DNA of 38,329 nt, from assembly GCA_900548545.1 (NCBI GenBank), contig URKX01000021.1, positions 1 to 38,329 on the forward strand. Direction: 5' to 3'. This stretch comes from an uncultured Oscillospiraceae bacterium. GTDB taxonomy: Bacteria > Bacillota > Clostridia > Oscillospirales > Acutalibacteraceae. How positions within the stretch are numbered: position 1 is the first letter of the stretch; each line of letters begins with the position of its first letter. The position numbers and the translations under genes are program-made. The notes under the pieces were generated by a model. That model was given only the letters and a program-made list of their open reading frames with translations, was not told the DNA's origin and did not search any database. Positions 1 through 7,977 of the stretch are shown here, one piece after another.

Positions 1-260
1 GTTCCTTTGCCGCCATGGGCAAAGGAACTCGCCGCCCGCAGGCGGCGAAACTCCCTGTGTATAACAAACCCATTCCGAAACTTGCCCCCTCATCCGCCCC
101 CTTCGGGGGCACCTGTCCCTATCCCCTCTGTCGCTACGCGACATCTCCCCTTGACAAGGGGAGTCGGCCCCCAGGGGGAAGGCTTTTTAAGGGGAGCGCC
201 CCTCATCCGCCTCTCTTTCGCTCGGCACCCTCCCCCGGGAAAGGGGAAGGCAAAAAAGAG
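1..260. repeat. Palindromic intergenic repeat element
   Basis: This stretch upstream of the first gene is a chain of short perfect inverted repeats. There is an 11-bp stem at 1-11/18-28, a 7-bp stem at 30-36/41-47, a 6-bp stem GCCCCC/GGGGGC at 96-101/105-110, TGTCGC/GCGACA at 129-134/138-143, and an 8-bp stem at 145-152/156-163. The phrase CCCCTCATCCGCC occurs at about 86 and again at about 199, each time followed by a G-rich hairpin and a GGGGAAGGC-like end near 175-183 and 243-251, so two diverged copies seem to lie side by side. Open frames cross it but carry no coding signal. Such elements are common between genes of gut clostridia; no transposase is present. Confidence 0.7.
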
Positions 261-306
261 GCGGAAGCAGTCTCCCCCCAATGAAAAAAAGAAGGAGCTC
301 GGTACT

Positions 307-1029
307 ATGTCAGATTACCGTCTCGGCGTTCTGGGCGGCATGGGCCCCCAGGCCACCAACACCTTTTACCAGTATATCATCGACCGCACGGCGGCCCGCA
401 CCGACCAGGAGCATATCTCTATGCTGATCTTCTCCGATAACGAGGTCCCCGACCGCACGGCAGCGATCTTGTCCGGGGAGGAGGACCCGGTGTACGACCG
501 CCTGCTGTACGGCGCCAAGCTGCTGGAGCAGGGGGGCTGTACCGCCATCGCGGTGCCCTGCAACACCGCCCACTACTTTCTGGACAAGGTGCAGGAGCAG
601 ATCTCCATCCCCATCCTCCACATGGTGCGGGAGGCCTGTCAGGTCCTGGCCAGCCGGGGCTGCCACTATCCCGGGGTGCTGGGTACCGACGGCACGATAC
701 AGACGGGCATTTACCAGAAGGAACTCATCGCCCTGGGCATGGAGCCCAGAGTTCCCTCCCCCGAGGCCCAGAAAAAAGTCATGTCTCTCATCTACGACGA
801 CATCAAGGCGGGGCAGCCTGCCAATATGGGGAAGTTCCGGCGGGTCAGCGACGAGCTGTTTGACGCCGGCTGCGACAGCGTGATCTTAGGGTGCACAGAG
901 CTCTCCCTGATCAAGCGGAACACCCCTTTGGGACACGGCTTTTTAGACGCCCTGGAAGTGCTTGCCAAACGGTGCGTCACCACTTGCGGCGCGCCTTTGA
1001 AGGCATCTTTTGAGCAGTTACTTTCATAA
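307..1029 (+). CDS. Aspartate/glutamate racemase family protein
   Basis: A 240-aa cofactor-independent amino acid racemase of the Asp/Glu racemase superfamily, expected to interconvert L- and D-aspartate (or glutamate) in the cytoplasm. It opens with the family start LGVLGGMGPQAT, and the two catalytic cysteines sit in AVPCNTAH and LGCTELSL. The frame is open upstream to position 7, but that part translates the palindromic repeat. The ATG at 307 has an AAGGAG site about 8 bases before it and begins exactly where family members begin. The asparagine synthase starts 21 bases downstream, so the two are probably co-transcribed. Substrate cannot be fixed from sequence; aspartate is favoured by overall similarity and by the neighbour. 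A dedicated glutamate racemase (MurI) is less likely. Confidence 0.85.
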   Translation: MSDYRLGVLGGMGPQATNTFYQYIIDRTAARTDQEHISMLIFSDNEVPDRTAAILSGEEDPVYDRLLYGAKLLEQGGCTAIAVPCNTAHYFLDKVQEQISIPILHMVREACQVLASRGCHYPGVLGTDGTIQTGIYQKELIALGMEPRVPSPEAQKKVMSLIYDDIKAGQPANMGKFRRVSDELFDAGCDSVILGCTELSLIKRNTPLGHGFLDALEVLAKRCVTTCGAPLKASFEQLLS

Positions 1030-1050
1030 ACGGAAAAGGAGGATCGCGCC

Positions 1051-2907
1051 ATGTGCGGTTTTGTGGGATTTAAAAACACCCCGGAGGTGGCAAGCCCCCA
1101 GAATGTGATCAAGGCAATGGCCGACCGGATCATCCACCGGGGGCCGGACGACGCCGACTACTATGTGGATGACCAGGTTTCCCTGGGCTTCCGGCGGCTT
1201 TCCATCATCGATTTGGAAGGCGGGCGTCAGCCCATTCTCAACGAGGACGGCACCAAGGTGCTTGTCTTCAACGGGGAAATCTACAACTTCCAGAGCCTGC
1301 GGGAGGACCTGCTGGAAAAAGGCCACGTCTTCAAGACCCGCACCGATTCGGAAACCATCCTCCACGGGTACGAGGAATACGGCAAGGACATCCTCCAAAA
1401 GCTGCGGGGGATGTTCGCCTTTGTCATCTGGGACAAGGAAAAGCAGCTGCTCTTCGGCGCCCGGGACATCTTCGGCATCAAGCCCTTTTACTACTACAAA
1501 AACGGGGATCAGTTCTTCTTTGGTTCGGAAATCAAAAGCTTCCTCTCCCATCCCTGCTTTGTGAAAGAGCTGGACGAGGAAAAGATCCCCGAGTACCTGT
1601 CCTACGAGTATATCCCCTACGAGAACACCATCTTCAAAAACGTGTACAAGCTGCCTGGGGCCCACTGCTTCACCTACCAGGACGGCAAGCTCTCGGTGGA
1701 GCGGTACTACAAGATCCAGTATAAGATCGAGGATGACAAGTCCTTGGAATACTGGGAGGAAGCCATCCAGAAGGAGTTCACCGAAAGCGTGGCCATGCAC
1801 CAGATCTCCGACGTGGAAGTGGGCTGCTTTTTGTCCTCCGGCGTGGACTCCAGCTACGTAGTGAAGGAGATCAGCAAAGGCACCAAAAAGGTAAAGACTT
1901 TCTCCGTGGGCTACACCGAGGAGAAGTACAGCGAGCTTCCCTACGCCCAGGAGTTCTCCCAAGCGGTGGGCGTGCCCAACATCTCCAACAAGGTGAGCGC
2001 AGATGAGTTCTTCGAGGCAGTGCCGCTGATCCAGTATATGCTGGACGAGCCCTTGCCCAACCCCTCGGAGATCCCTTTGTACTTCCTGGCCCAGAACGCC
2101 CGGAAGTATGTGAAAGTGGTGCTCTCCGGCGAGGGCGCCGACGAGCTGTTCGGCGGCTACCCCATGTACCTGCAGGGCGGCCACTTTGCGGACTACACCC
2201 GGAAGGTTCCCCGCCCTGTGCGGAAAATGGCCGGGGCCGTGGCCAAGCGGATGCCGGAATTCAAGGGCAAACACTTTCTTGTGCGGGGCAGCATGGAGCC
2301 CTATCAGCGGTTTATGCGGGCCAATTACGTGTTTACAGACCCCGCCGAGCGGCAGAAATACCTGAAGCGGCCTATCACCTCGAAGCTCCCGGAGGAGTAC
2401 AGCAAACGCTACTTTGACGAAGTGGCCGGCCTGGATGAGCCCACCCAGCTGCAGTACGTGGATATGCACACCTGGATGATCTACGACATCCTCTTAAAAG
2501 CCGACCGGATGAGCATGGCCAACTCCTTGGAGCTGCGGGTGCCTTTCCTGGACCGGAAGATGCTGGAGCTGTCCTGCCGGATCCCCAGCCGCTACCGGGC
2601 CGACTGCGCCACGGAAACCACCAAGAAGGCGCTGCGGGCCGCGGCTATGAAGCAGCTGCCGGAAAAGACCGCCAGGATGAAAAAACTGGGCTTCCCGGTG
2701 CCTCTCAGCGACTGGCTCCAGGAGGACAAGTATTACAACCAGGTGAAGGAAGCCTTCCAAAGCGACATTGCAGAGAAGTTTTTTGTCACCCCCGAGCTGA
2801 TGAAGCTGCTGGACGACCACAAGGCGGGAAAAGCCAAGAATATGCAGAAGATTTGGTCTTTCTACTCCTTTATCGTCTGGTACGACCAATTCTTTGTAAA
2901 GAACTGA
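1051..2907 (+). CDS. asnB: Asparagine synthase (glutamine-hydrolysing)
   Basis: A 618-aa class B asparagine synthetase. The N-terminal Ntn glutaminase starts with the catalytic Cys2 in MCGFVGF and covers about 200 residues. The C-terminal synthetase domain carries the ATP-binding PP-loop SSGVDSSYV and the motif SGEGADELFGGY. It transfers glutamine amide nitrogen to beta-aspartyl-AMP, normally giving asparagine. The ATG follows an AAAAGGAGG site, and a strong terminator follows the gene. AsnB-like enzymes in some Gram-positives amidate peptidoglycan precursors instead of free aspartate (diaminopimelate in Bacillus AsnB, D-aspartate cross-bridges in lactic acid bacteria AsnH). The racemase upstream keeps that option open, but sequence alone does not decide. 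Confidence 0.93.
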   Translation: MCGFVGFKNTPEVASPQNVIKAMADRIIHRGPDDADYYVDDQVSLGFRRLSIIDLEGGRQPILNEDGTKVLVFNGEIYNFQSLREDLLEKGHVFKTRTDSETILHGYEEYGKDILQKLRGMFAFVIWDKEKQLLFGARDIFGIKPFYYYKNGDQFFFGSEIKSFLSHPCFVKELDEEKIPEYLSYEYIPYENTIFKNVYKLPGAHCFTYQDGKLSVERYYKIQYKIEDDKSLEYWEEAIQKEFTESVAMHQISDVEVGCFLSSGVDSSYVVKEISKGTKKVKTFSVGYTEEKYSELPYAQEFSQAVGVPNISNKVSADEFFEAVPLIQYMLDEPLPNPSEIPLYFLAQNARKYVKVVLSGEGADELFGGYPMYLQGGHFADYTRKVPRPVRKMAGAVAKRMPEFKGKHFLVRGSMEPYQRFMRANYVFTDPAERQKYLKRPITSKLPEEYSKRYFDEVAGLDEPTQLQYVDMHTWMIYDILLKADRMSMANSLELRVPFLDRKMLELSCRIPSRYRADCATETTKKALRAAAMKQLPEKTARMKKLGFPVPLSDWLQEDKYYNQVKEAFQSDIAEKFFVTPELMKLLDDHKAGKAKNMQKIWSFYSFIVWYDQFFVKN

Positions 2908-2927
2908 ACCCAAGCCTAAGCAAATAA

Positions 2928-2960
2928 AAACACGGTCCCAAAAGGGGCCGTGTTTCTTTT
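2928..2960 (+). terminator. Terminator after asnB, probably bidirectional
   Basis: A 12-bp stem at 2928-2939/2944-2955 with one G-U pair and an AAAA loop is followed by CTTTTTCC on the plus strand. Read on the minus strand the hairpin ends in TTTTTATTT. It can therefore also stop transcription of the convergent CDF gene, which ends at 2975. Confidence 0.85.
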
Positions 2961-2974
2961 TCCTTTTCGCTTGT

Positions 2975-4159
2975 TCAAGACTCCAGCTGGCTGACAGCGC
3001 TCTCCCGGTCAATGGTGATCACCGTGCGGTAGGTGGGGTCTAAGGTTTTCACCGCTTGGTCAATGCGATCCCGAATCTTGTCGTCACTCTCCTTTAAGGA
3101 GAAGGGCACAGCTACATCAAACACCACATTGGAGTGGGTCACTCCCCACACCACCCGGAAATCGTGCATAGCCGCCTCTGGGTAGACCACATGGAGAAGC
3201 TTCCTCACCTGTTCCCGAAGCCTATTGGTGCGCTCATCCTCGGTGACAATGGGATCCAGATGGATCACCAGGTGGATCCCCAAGTCCGTTTGGAAGTCCC
3301 GCTCGATGTTGTCGATGATGTCATGGCTGATCATGATGTCCCGTTCGGCAGGCACTTCACAGTGGACCGAGGCAAAGCACTTGCCCTCCCCGTAATTGTG
3401 GACGGTCAAGTCGTGGATACCAAAAATGCCTTCGTAGGAGAGTATCTTCTCATAGATGGCTTTCACTAGGCCGGCGTCAGGGGCCTCCCCCAACAGGGGA
3501 TTTCCCGTTTCGATAATCAGCTTCACACCGGACACCACAATGAACACCGCTACAGCCAAGCCCAAAAAACCATCCAGGTTCCAGTTGGTAAGCTTGGTGA
3601 TCAGTGCGCCCAGCAGCACCACCGAAGTGGCAATGACGTCGTTGCGGCTGTCACTGGAAGTGGCAAACACCGTATCGGAGTGGATGGTCTTCCCCACGCT
3701 GCGGTAGAAGAAACACTGCCACAGTTTCACAAAAATGGACACCACCAAAATCACCAGGGCCAAGAGGCTGAAGTCCGCCGGCTCTGGGTGAAGGATCTTT
3801 TCAAAGGAAGTCATGCCTAGTTCCAGCCCTAAAAACAGGACAATAAAGGACACGATCACACCGGAGAGGTACTCGATCCGGGCATGGCCAAAGGGATGCT
3901 TGGCGTCCGCCGGCTTGCCCGCCAGCTTAAAGCCCACCAGCATCACAATGGAGGAGCCGGAATCAGTCAAGTTGTTCACGGCATCGGCCATCACGGCCAC
4001 ACTGCCGGAAAGCAGCCCGGCCACCAGCTTAATAGCAAACAGCAAAAAGTTGGTGGCAATCCCAATGGCGCCAGCCACCTTCCCGCTCTTTTCCCTCACC
4101 TGGGGGTCATCCTTTTCCCCGTAACCGGGGACAAAGGCTTTCATAATCGTATGGAACAT
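2975..4159 (-). CDS. Cation diffusion facilitator transporter, possibly Mn2+ type
   Basis: A 394-aa CDF-family inner membrane antiporter that exports divalent metal in exchange for protons. It has about six membrane segments in residues 28-215 and a C-terminal cytoplasmic metal-sensing domain. Metal-site residues seen are N62/D66 in TM2 (NNLTD) and D170/D174 in TM5 (DSRND), with the family motif HPFGHARIEYLS after TM2. Zinc CDFs usually carry a histidine in TM5; an N/D plus D/D set fits manganese-type members, so Mn2+ is the better guess, though metal choice is inference. The C-terminal ~100 residues extend beyond the usual dimerisation domain. The ATG has an AAAGGAAG site; the gene lies 55 bases below the hydro-lyase gene. 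Confidence 0.88.
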   Translation of the reverse strand: MFHTIMKAFVPGYGEKDDPQVREKSGKVAGAIGIATNFLLFAIKLVAGLLSGSVAVMADAVNNLTDSGSSIVMLVGFKLAGKPADAKHPFGHARIEYLSGVIVSFIVLFLGLELGMTSFEKILHPEPADFSLLALVILVVSIFVKLWQCFFYRSVGKTIHSDTVFATSSDSRNDVIATSVVLLGALITKLTNWNLDGFLGLAVAVFIVVSGVKLIIETGNPLLGEAPDAGLVKAIYEKILSYEGIFGIHDLTVHNYGEGKCFASVHCEVPAERDIMISHDIIDNIERDFQTDLGIHLVIHLDPIVTEDERTNRLREQVRKLLHVVYPEAAMHDFRVVWGVTHSNVVFDVAVPFSLKESDDKIRDRIDQAVKTLDPTYRTVITIDRESAVSQLES

Positions 4160-4178
4160 CGAACGACTTCCTTTCTAT

Positions 4179-4204
4179 GAGATATCCGGTTTTCCGGACA
4201 TCTC
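4179..4204 (-). other. Hairpin between hydro-lyase beta gene and CDF gene
   Basis: GAGAT-a-TCCGG, a TTTT loop, then CCGGA-c-ATCTC form a 10-bp stem with one mismatch in the 55-base gap, just before the CDF SD. No T-run follows on the minus strand, so it is more likely a leader or RNA-processing hairpin than a full terminator. Confidence 0.4.
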
Positions 4205-4214
4205 CCGGAAAGCC

Positions 4215-4745
4215 TTATTTTACAATGCTGTCCCCCGTGCTGTCAATGGCTACAATCAAGGGGAAATCTTTTAGCACCAGCCGTTTTACCGACTCGCACC
4301 CCAAGTCTTCAAAGGCGATCACTTCCGCGCTCTCAATGCACTGGGCCGCCAACGCGCCAGCCCCGCCAATGGCGCACAAGTACACTGCCCCATTGCGCTT
4401 CATGGCCTCGATGACCTCTGGGCTACGCTTGCCCTTGCCGATCATACACTTTAACCCCAAGTCCAAAAAACGGGGGGTATAGGGATCCATGCGGCCGCTG
4501 GTGGTAGGCCCGCAGGAACCGATCGGCAATCCCTCTGGGGCCGGGGTGGGGCCTGCGTAGTAAATGGCCGCCCCGTCCAGCTCATAGGGGGGGTTCTCCC
4601 CACGGTCCAGCATCTCCGTGATGCGTTTGTGGGCAGCATCCCGGGAAGTGTAACACACCCCGGAAAGCAGCACCCGCTGCCCCGCCCGCAGGGTGCGCGC
4701 CGCGGCCTTCAAATCCTCTGTATGGATACGCACGTCTTCCGCCAT
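4215..4745 (-). CDS. Fe-S hydro-lyase beta subunit (fumarate/tartrate dehydratase type)
   Basis: A 176-aa protein matching the C-terminal (beta) part of class I Fe-S fumarate hydratase and L(+)-tartrate dehydratase. It carries the family phrase GSCGPTTSGRMDPYTP and the GVCYTSRDAAHKR stretch near the N-terminus. These subunits pair with an alpha chain that holds the 4Fe-4S cluster and hydrate fumarate to malate or a similar acid. No alpha gene is found anywhere in the window, which is odd because the two normally sit together. The ATG at 4745 is chosen because it falls 2 bases past the stop of the VOC gene; the longer frame to 4796 would overlap that gene. The two are surely translated from one mRNA. 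Confidence 0.85.
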   Translation of the reverse strand: MAEDVRIHTEDLKAAARTLRAGQRVLLSGVCYTSRDAAHKRITEMLDRGENPPYELDGAAIYYAGPTPAPEGLPIGSCGPTTSGRMDPYTPRFLDLGLKCMIGKGKRSPEVIEAMKRNGAVYLCAIGGAGALAAQCIESAEVIAFEDLGCESVKRLVLKDFPLIVAIDSTGDSIVK

Positions 4746-4747
4746 AC

Positions 4748-5137
4748 TCACTTCTCCCAGAAGAATTCCAAGGTTTCGCCCATGGGCCCGCGGCAAAAAG
4801 CAATGCGGATGGGGCTGCCTGCCAGTTCCAAGTCCTTGGGCTCCACGGTGATCTCATACCCTGCCTGGCGCACCCGCTCCACCAGCTCGTCCACCTTGGT
4901 GGTGGCAAAGGCCAGGTGATCCAGGGAGCCGGTGGGGACAGCGGCAGCTTGCCCGTTCAAGATCTCCATACAGGAGTTGTCCCCGCAGGAAACCATCATG
5001 CAGGGGTGCTGGGGGTCGCCCCAGCTGCGTTTCACCTCAAAACCCAACAGCTGGGTATAGAACTCCACTGTCTTTTCATACTGTTCCACAGTCGGCTTTA
5101 ACGCAATGTGATGTACGCCATCGATCCAGTTGCTCAT
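4748..5137 (-). CDS. VOC-superfamily (glyoxalase/dioxygenase fold) protein
   Basis: A 129-aa vicinal-oxygen-chelate protein made of two beta-alpha-beta-beta-beta modules. It starts IDGVHHIALKP, has FYTQLLGFEV and LDHLAFATTKV, and ends GPMGETLEFFWEK. Likely metal ligands are the early His of HHIA, Glu in CMEIL, His in LDHLAF and the late Glu in GETLEFF, so metal binding looks intact. Relatives include lactoylglutathione lyase, methylmalonyl-CoA epimerase and resistance proteins; the substrate here is unknown. It is tightly coupled to the hydro-lyase beta gene, which suggests a shared small-molecule pathway. SD GGGAGGAC precedes the ATG. The ftsZ terminator lies immediately upstream and I see no clear promoter between, so expression may rely on read-through. 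Confidence 0.85.
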   Translation of the reverse strand: MSNWIDGVHHIALKPTVEQYEKTVEFYTQLLGFEVKRSWGDPQHPCMMVSCGDNSCMEILNGQAAAVPTGSLDHLAFATTKVDELVERVRQAGYEITVEPKDLELAGSPIRIAFCRGPMGETLEFFWEK

Positions 5138-5166
5138 AGGTAGTCCTCCCTAATAGTTTTCTTTGT

Positions 5167-5201
5167 AAAAAAAGGGAGTCCGCAGCGGCGGATCCCTTTT
5201 T
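5167..5201 (-). terminator. Terminator of the division cluster after ftsZ
   Basis: On the minus strand AAAAAGGGATCCGC pairs with GCGGACTCCCTTTTT (one bulged base) and is followed by a run of T. It lies 34 bases below the ftsZ stop and closes the dcw operon. Confidence 0.85.
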
Positions 5202-5235
5202 GAACAGATGGTGTTATTCGGTGGCAGCTGCCAAT

Positions 5236-6381
5236 TTATTTCCGGTTGAAGATGGACATGATATCGGTAAAGGTATCGTCATCGTCGATCACAGCGGGAT
5301 CTACCCGGGGCTCCTGAGAGCGGGAAGAACGGGAGGTGCTCACCGGCGTGGCGGGAGCGGCGTCCAGATAGTCGTCATCATCCAGGTCCATATCCAAAGC
5401 AGCCTTGGGCTTGTCGGCTTCAGTACCCTGGAACCCAGTGGCGATCACGGTAACGGACATCTCATCCTCCATGTTCTCATCGAAAGTGGCGCCCCAAATG
5501 ATGTTGGCGTCCTCATGGGCACGCTCAGTTACGATTTGGGAAGCGGTGTCGATCTCGTCCAAAGCAATGTCGGGGGAGGATGTGATATTGATGATGACAC
5601 CCCGGGCACCGGCGATCTTGGTTTCCAGCAAGGGGCTGGAAATGGCAGCCATAGCAGCTTGTTCTGCCTTATCCTTGCCGCTGGCGTGACCCACGCCCAT
5701 GTGGGCATAGCCCGCGTTCTGCATAACGGACTTCACGTCCTCAAAGTCCAGGTTGACAATACCGGGCAGCTGGATCAAATCGGAGATGCTCTGCACGCCC
5801 TGGCGCAGTACATCGTCCGCCACGATGAAGGCGTTTGCCAAGGTAATGCGCTCCTCGCTGACCAGCTTCAAGCGCTCGTTGGGGATCACCACCAGGGAAT
5901 CTACCTGCTCCCGCAAAGCGGCAATGCCCTTTTCAGCCTGCTCCATCCGGCGGCGGCCCTCAAAGGCAAAGGGCTTCGTGACAATGCCCACAGTGAGGGC
6001 TCCCTGTTCCCGGGCGATCTGGGCCACCTTGGGAGCGGCGCCGGTGCCGGTGCCGCCGCCCATGCCAGCGGTAATAAACACCATGTCGGCATCCTTGAGC
6101 ACATTGGCAATGGTTTCACGGCTCTCTTCCGCGGCCTTCTCGCCGATCTCCGGCTTGGAGCCCGCGCCGCGGCCCTGGGTCAGCTTTTCGCCGATCTGGA
6201 TCTTCACAGAGGCCTGGGAGCGCTGCAGGGCTTGTTTATCGGTGTTCATACACACCAGTTCCACGCTGCGCACACCGGCGCTGGCGATCCGGTTGACGGC
6301 ATTTCCGCCGCCTCCGCCCACGCCAACCACTTTTATTGTCTGAGGAGTTTCATTCAGCAGGTTATCAACTTCAAAAGGCAT
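5236..6381 (-). CDS. ftsZ: Cell division protein FtsZ
   Basis: A 381-aa tubulin-like GTPase that polymerises into the Z ring at mid-cell. It shows the nucleotide-binding GVGGGGGNAVNRI, the tubulin signature GGGTGTGAAP, and the T7 synergy loop NLDFEDV needed for GTP hydrolysis across the subunit interface. After the globular core (to about residue 315) comes an acidic, serine-rich linker of about 45 residues and a conserved C-terminal tail TFTDIMSIFNRK, the expected docking site for FtsA/SepF/EzrA-type partners. The ATG follows an AAGGAGG site. It is the last gene of the dcw cluster, and a terminator follows. Length and motifs are normal for Clostridia; no ftsA is found next to it. Confidence 0.98.
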   Translation of the reverse strand: MPFEVDNLLNETPQTIKVVGVGGGGGNAVNRIASAGVRSVELVCMNTDKQALQRSQASVKIQIGEKLTQGRGAGSKPEIGEKAAEESRETIANVLKDADMVFITAGMGGGTGTGAAPKVAQIAREQGALTVGIVTKPFAFEGRRRMEQAEKGIAALREQVDSLVVIPNERLKLVSEERITLANAFIVADDVLRQGVQSISDLIQLPGIVNLDFEDVKSVMQNAGYAHMGVGHASGKDKAEQAAMAAISSPLLETKIAGARGVIINITSSPDIALDEIDTASQIVTERAHEDANIIWGATFDENMEDEMSVTVIATGFQGTEADKPKAALDMDLDDDDYLDAAPATPVSTSRSSRSQEPRVDPAVIDDDDTFTDIMSIFNRK

Positions 6382-6485
6382 CTTTTAGTTCCTCCTTGGC
6401 TTTTCTAACGATCTTGCGACCTTATCGCTTATACTGGATGTAAAGCCACCGGCATTACACGGATTTTCAAAATGTTACATAGTAT

Positions 6486-6514
6486 AATCTAGCACTTTTT
6501 CAGGAAAATTTCAA
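6486..6514 (-). promoter_or_regulatory. Possible sigma-A promoter for ftsZ
   Basis: On the minus strand TTGAAA (6509-6514) and TAGATT (6486-6491) are separated by 17 bases in an AT-rich gap between ftsQ and ftsZ. The predicted start is about 100 bases before the ftsZ ATG. The -10 matches only 4 of 6, so this is tentative. Confidence 0.4.
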
Positions 6515-6633
6515 GGAAATTCTTGAAAAAACCCGCTGTAAAGCAAAAAGTTTTCCATTCCCTCGCCCCTTGCCGGAAAAATCCACAAGCAGCGGCACTT
6601 TCCCGAGGAAAAAACAGGCTGTTTCGGCAGGCG

Positions 6634-7944
6634 TCAACCGGTGAAAATCGTATCCGGGATGTTCCCTCCTCTGCCTTCATCCTGGGAAGAGGAACCCTCA
6701 TCTTGGGAGCTTCCCTCACCGGTACCGTTTTCGCCGCTGGTGCCCTCCCCAGCGCTGGAGGCGTCACCCCCGTCCTCCGACGAACCGCCGGCAGGATCGC
6801 TCTCCCCGGTGCCGTCCCCAGCATCCCCGCTGCCGGTATCCCCGCTTGCAGAAGAAGTTGCACCAGGCGCTTGGTTGGTGGGTGTAAAGTAGGCTTTCCC
6901 CACCTCCGCCACCAAGGTCAGGTTCAAAGTGCCGGTGTCGTTTTCATCCAATTGCTCTGTAACCAGGGCATACCCGGACTGCAATTTGCTCTCCAAACCA
7001 ACCGTACTGCCCAACTGGAACTCCACCCGCCCCTGATAGGTCATGGTAATGTTATACAGGTCCGTCAGGTCCAAGGAAGTAAACTCCCCAGCGGCGCCCC
7101 ATTCCTCCAGCTTGGCAAGGATGGTGGAAAAAGCTGTTTGATGGGCGTCATCCCGTGATTGGCTTTGATCCTGCCCCTCTTCTTGGCTTTCAGAAGAGCT
7201 TTCCTCCGATTGGGAAGCCGAAGCCCCCTGGACCTGTACCTTCTCCCCCGCCACAGGGCCGGTAAGGGTAAGGCCGGTCACTTGCATCACGCCTTCCTGG
7301 GGGCTTTCCGACTGCTCCAGGATCTTCCCACGATAGCTGACCGTATACCATTGCCCGCCGCTGGAGATACAGGCTGCCTTTTGGGCAGCGGTAATGTGGA
7401 TCTCCAGGGTGCTGGGGAAATGGCGGGAAATGGTGGCTTCCTGCACATAGGGCAGTTGCTCTTCCAGATCTTCCTCCTGTTGCCCTGTAGAAAGCAGGGC
7501 CAGATTATCCCCTTCCTGATAACCAGCCACCTCCAGAACGGTAGACTGGTCGTAGACCGCATCCCCGGTGACCTCAATGGTATGTACCTTAAACAGCAGG
7601 AACACGCACAAGAAGCCTGTAATAGCCACCATACACACCAAGGTAAACAGCAGCAAAAACCGCCGGGCACCTTTGCTCATAGGCTTGCGCGGCCTGTTCT
7701 GGGAAGGGTTTCTCCGTCCAGCCGATTCCCTGCCTGGGGGCGTCCCCCTGGGAACGGGCCGGGACCGGGATGGCCTCCTTTGGGAGCTTCCCCCTCTGGG
7801 ACGGCTGGCCCGGGGCTGGGAAGGCGGGCTCGCCCTCCCCCTCCGGGAGGAAGCCTGCCGGGGCCGCTCCCCCTCTTCCCTGGGACTGATATCGATAAAC
7901 TCGTACCCTTCCCAGGGGTCATATTGTTTGGGTCTGCGCCCCAT
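6634..7944 (-). CDS. ftsQ: Division protein FtsQ/DivIB with long acidic tail
   Basis: A 436-aa bitopic membrane protein of the divisome; FtsQ/DivIB links FtsL/FtsB to the septal synthase. It has an N-terminal cytoplasmic stretch of about 94 residues rich in Arg, Pro and Ser, one membrane segment at about 95-117, a POTRA domain (VHTIEVTGDAVYDQSTVLEVAG...), and a beta domain to about residue 350. Two low-complexity parts are unusual: an acidic Ser/Glu/Gln insert around residues 230-255, and a C-terminal tail of about 80 residues made almost only of Gly, Ser, Asp, Glu and Thr. That makes it longer than typical family members (about 250-350 aa). The ATG has an AAAAGGAGGG site. Confidence 0.88.
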   Translation of the reverse strand: MGRRPKQYDPWEGYEFIDISPREEGERPRQASSRRGRASPPSQPRASRPRGGSSQRRPSRSRPVPRGTPPGRESAGRRNPSQNRPRKPMSKGARRFLLLFTLVCMVAITGFLCVFLLFKVHTIEVTGDAVYDQSTVLEVAGYQEGDNLALLSTGQQEEDLEEQLPYVQEATISRHFPSTLEIHITAAQKAACISSGGQWYTVSYRGKILEQSESPQEGVMQVTGLTLTGPVAGEKVQVQGASASQSEESSSESQEEGQDQSQSRDDAHQTAFSTILAKLEEWGAAGEFTSLDLTDLYNITMTYQGRVEFQLGSTVGLESKLQSGYALVTEQLDENDTGTLNLTLVAEVGKAYFTPTNQAPGATSSASGDTGSGDAGDGTGESDPAGGSSEDGGDASSAGEGTSGENGTGEGSSQDEGSSSQDEGRGGNIPDTIFTG

Positions 7945-7977
7945 GGGCCGTCCCTCCTTTTCACATTCCCTTTATTC

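Noticed and set aside
7..306. Upstream extension of the racemase frame
   Set aside because: It translates the palindromic repeat; the ATG at 307 has the SD and the conserved protein start.
1024..2469. 481-codon minus-strand frame opposite asnB
   Set aside because: It is a mirror of asnB with implausible His/Val/Leu/Gly-rich composition.
5200..6408. 402-codon open frame on the plus strand opposite ftsZ
   Set aside because: It is antisense to an intact ftsZ, is rich in His/Gly/Leu as expected from reading GC-rich codons backwards, and has no SD or family match.
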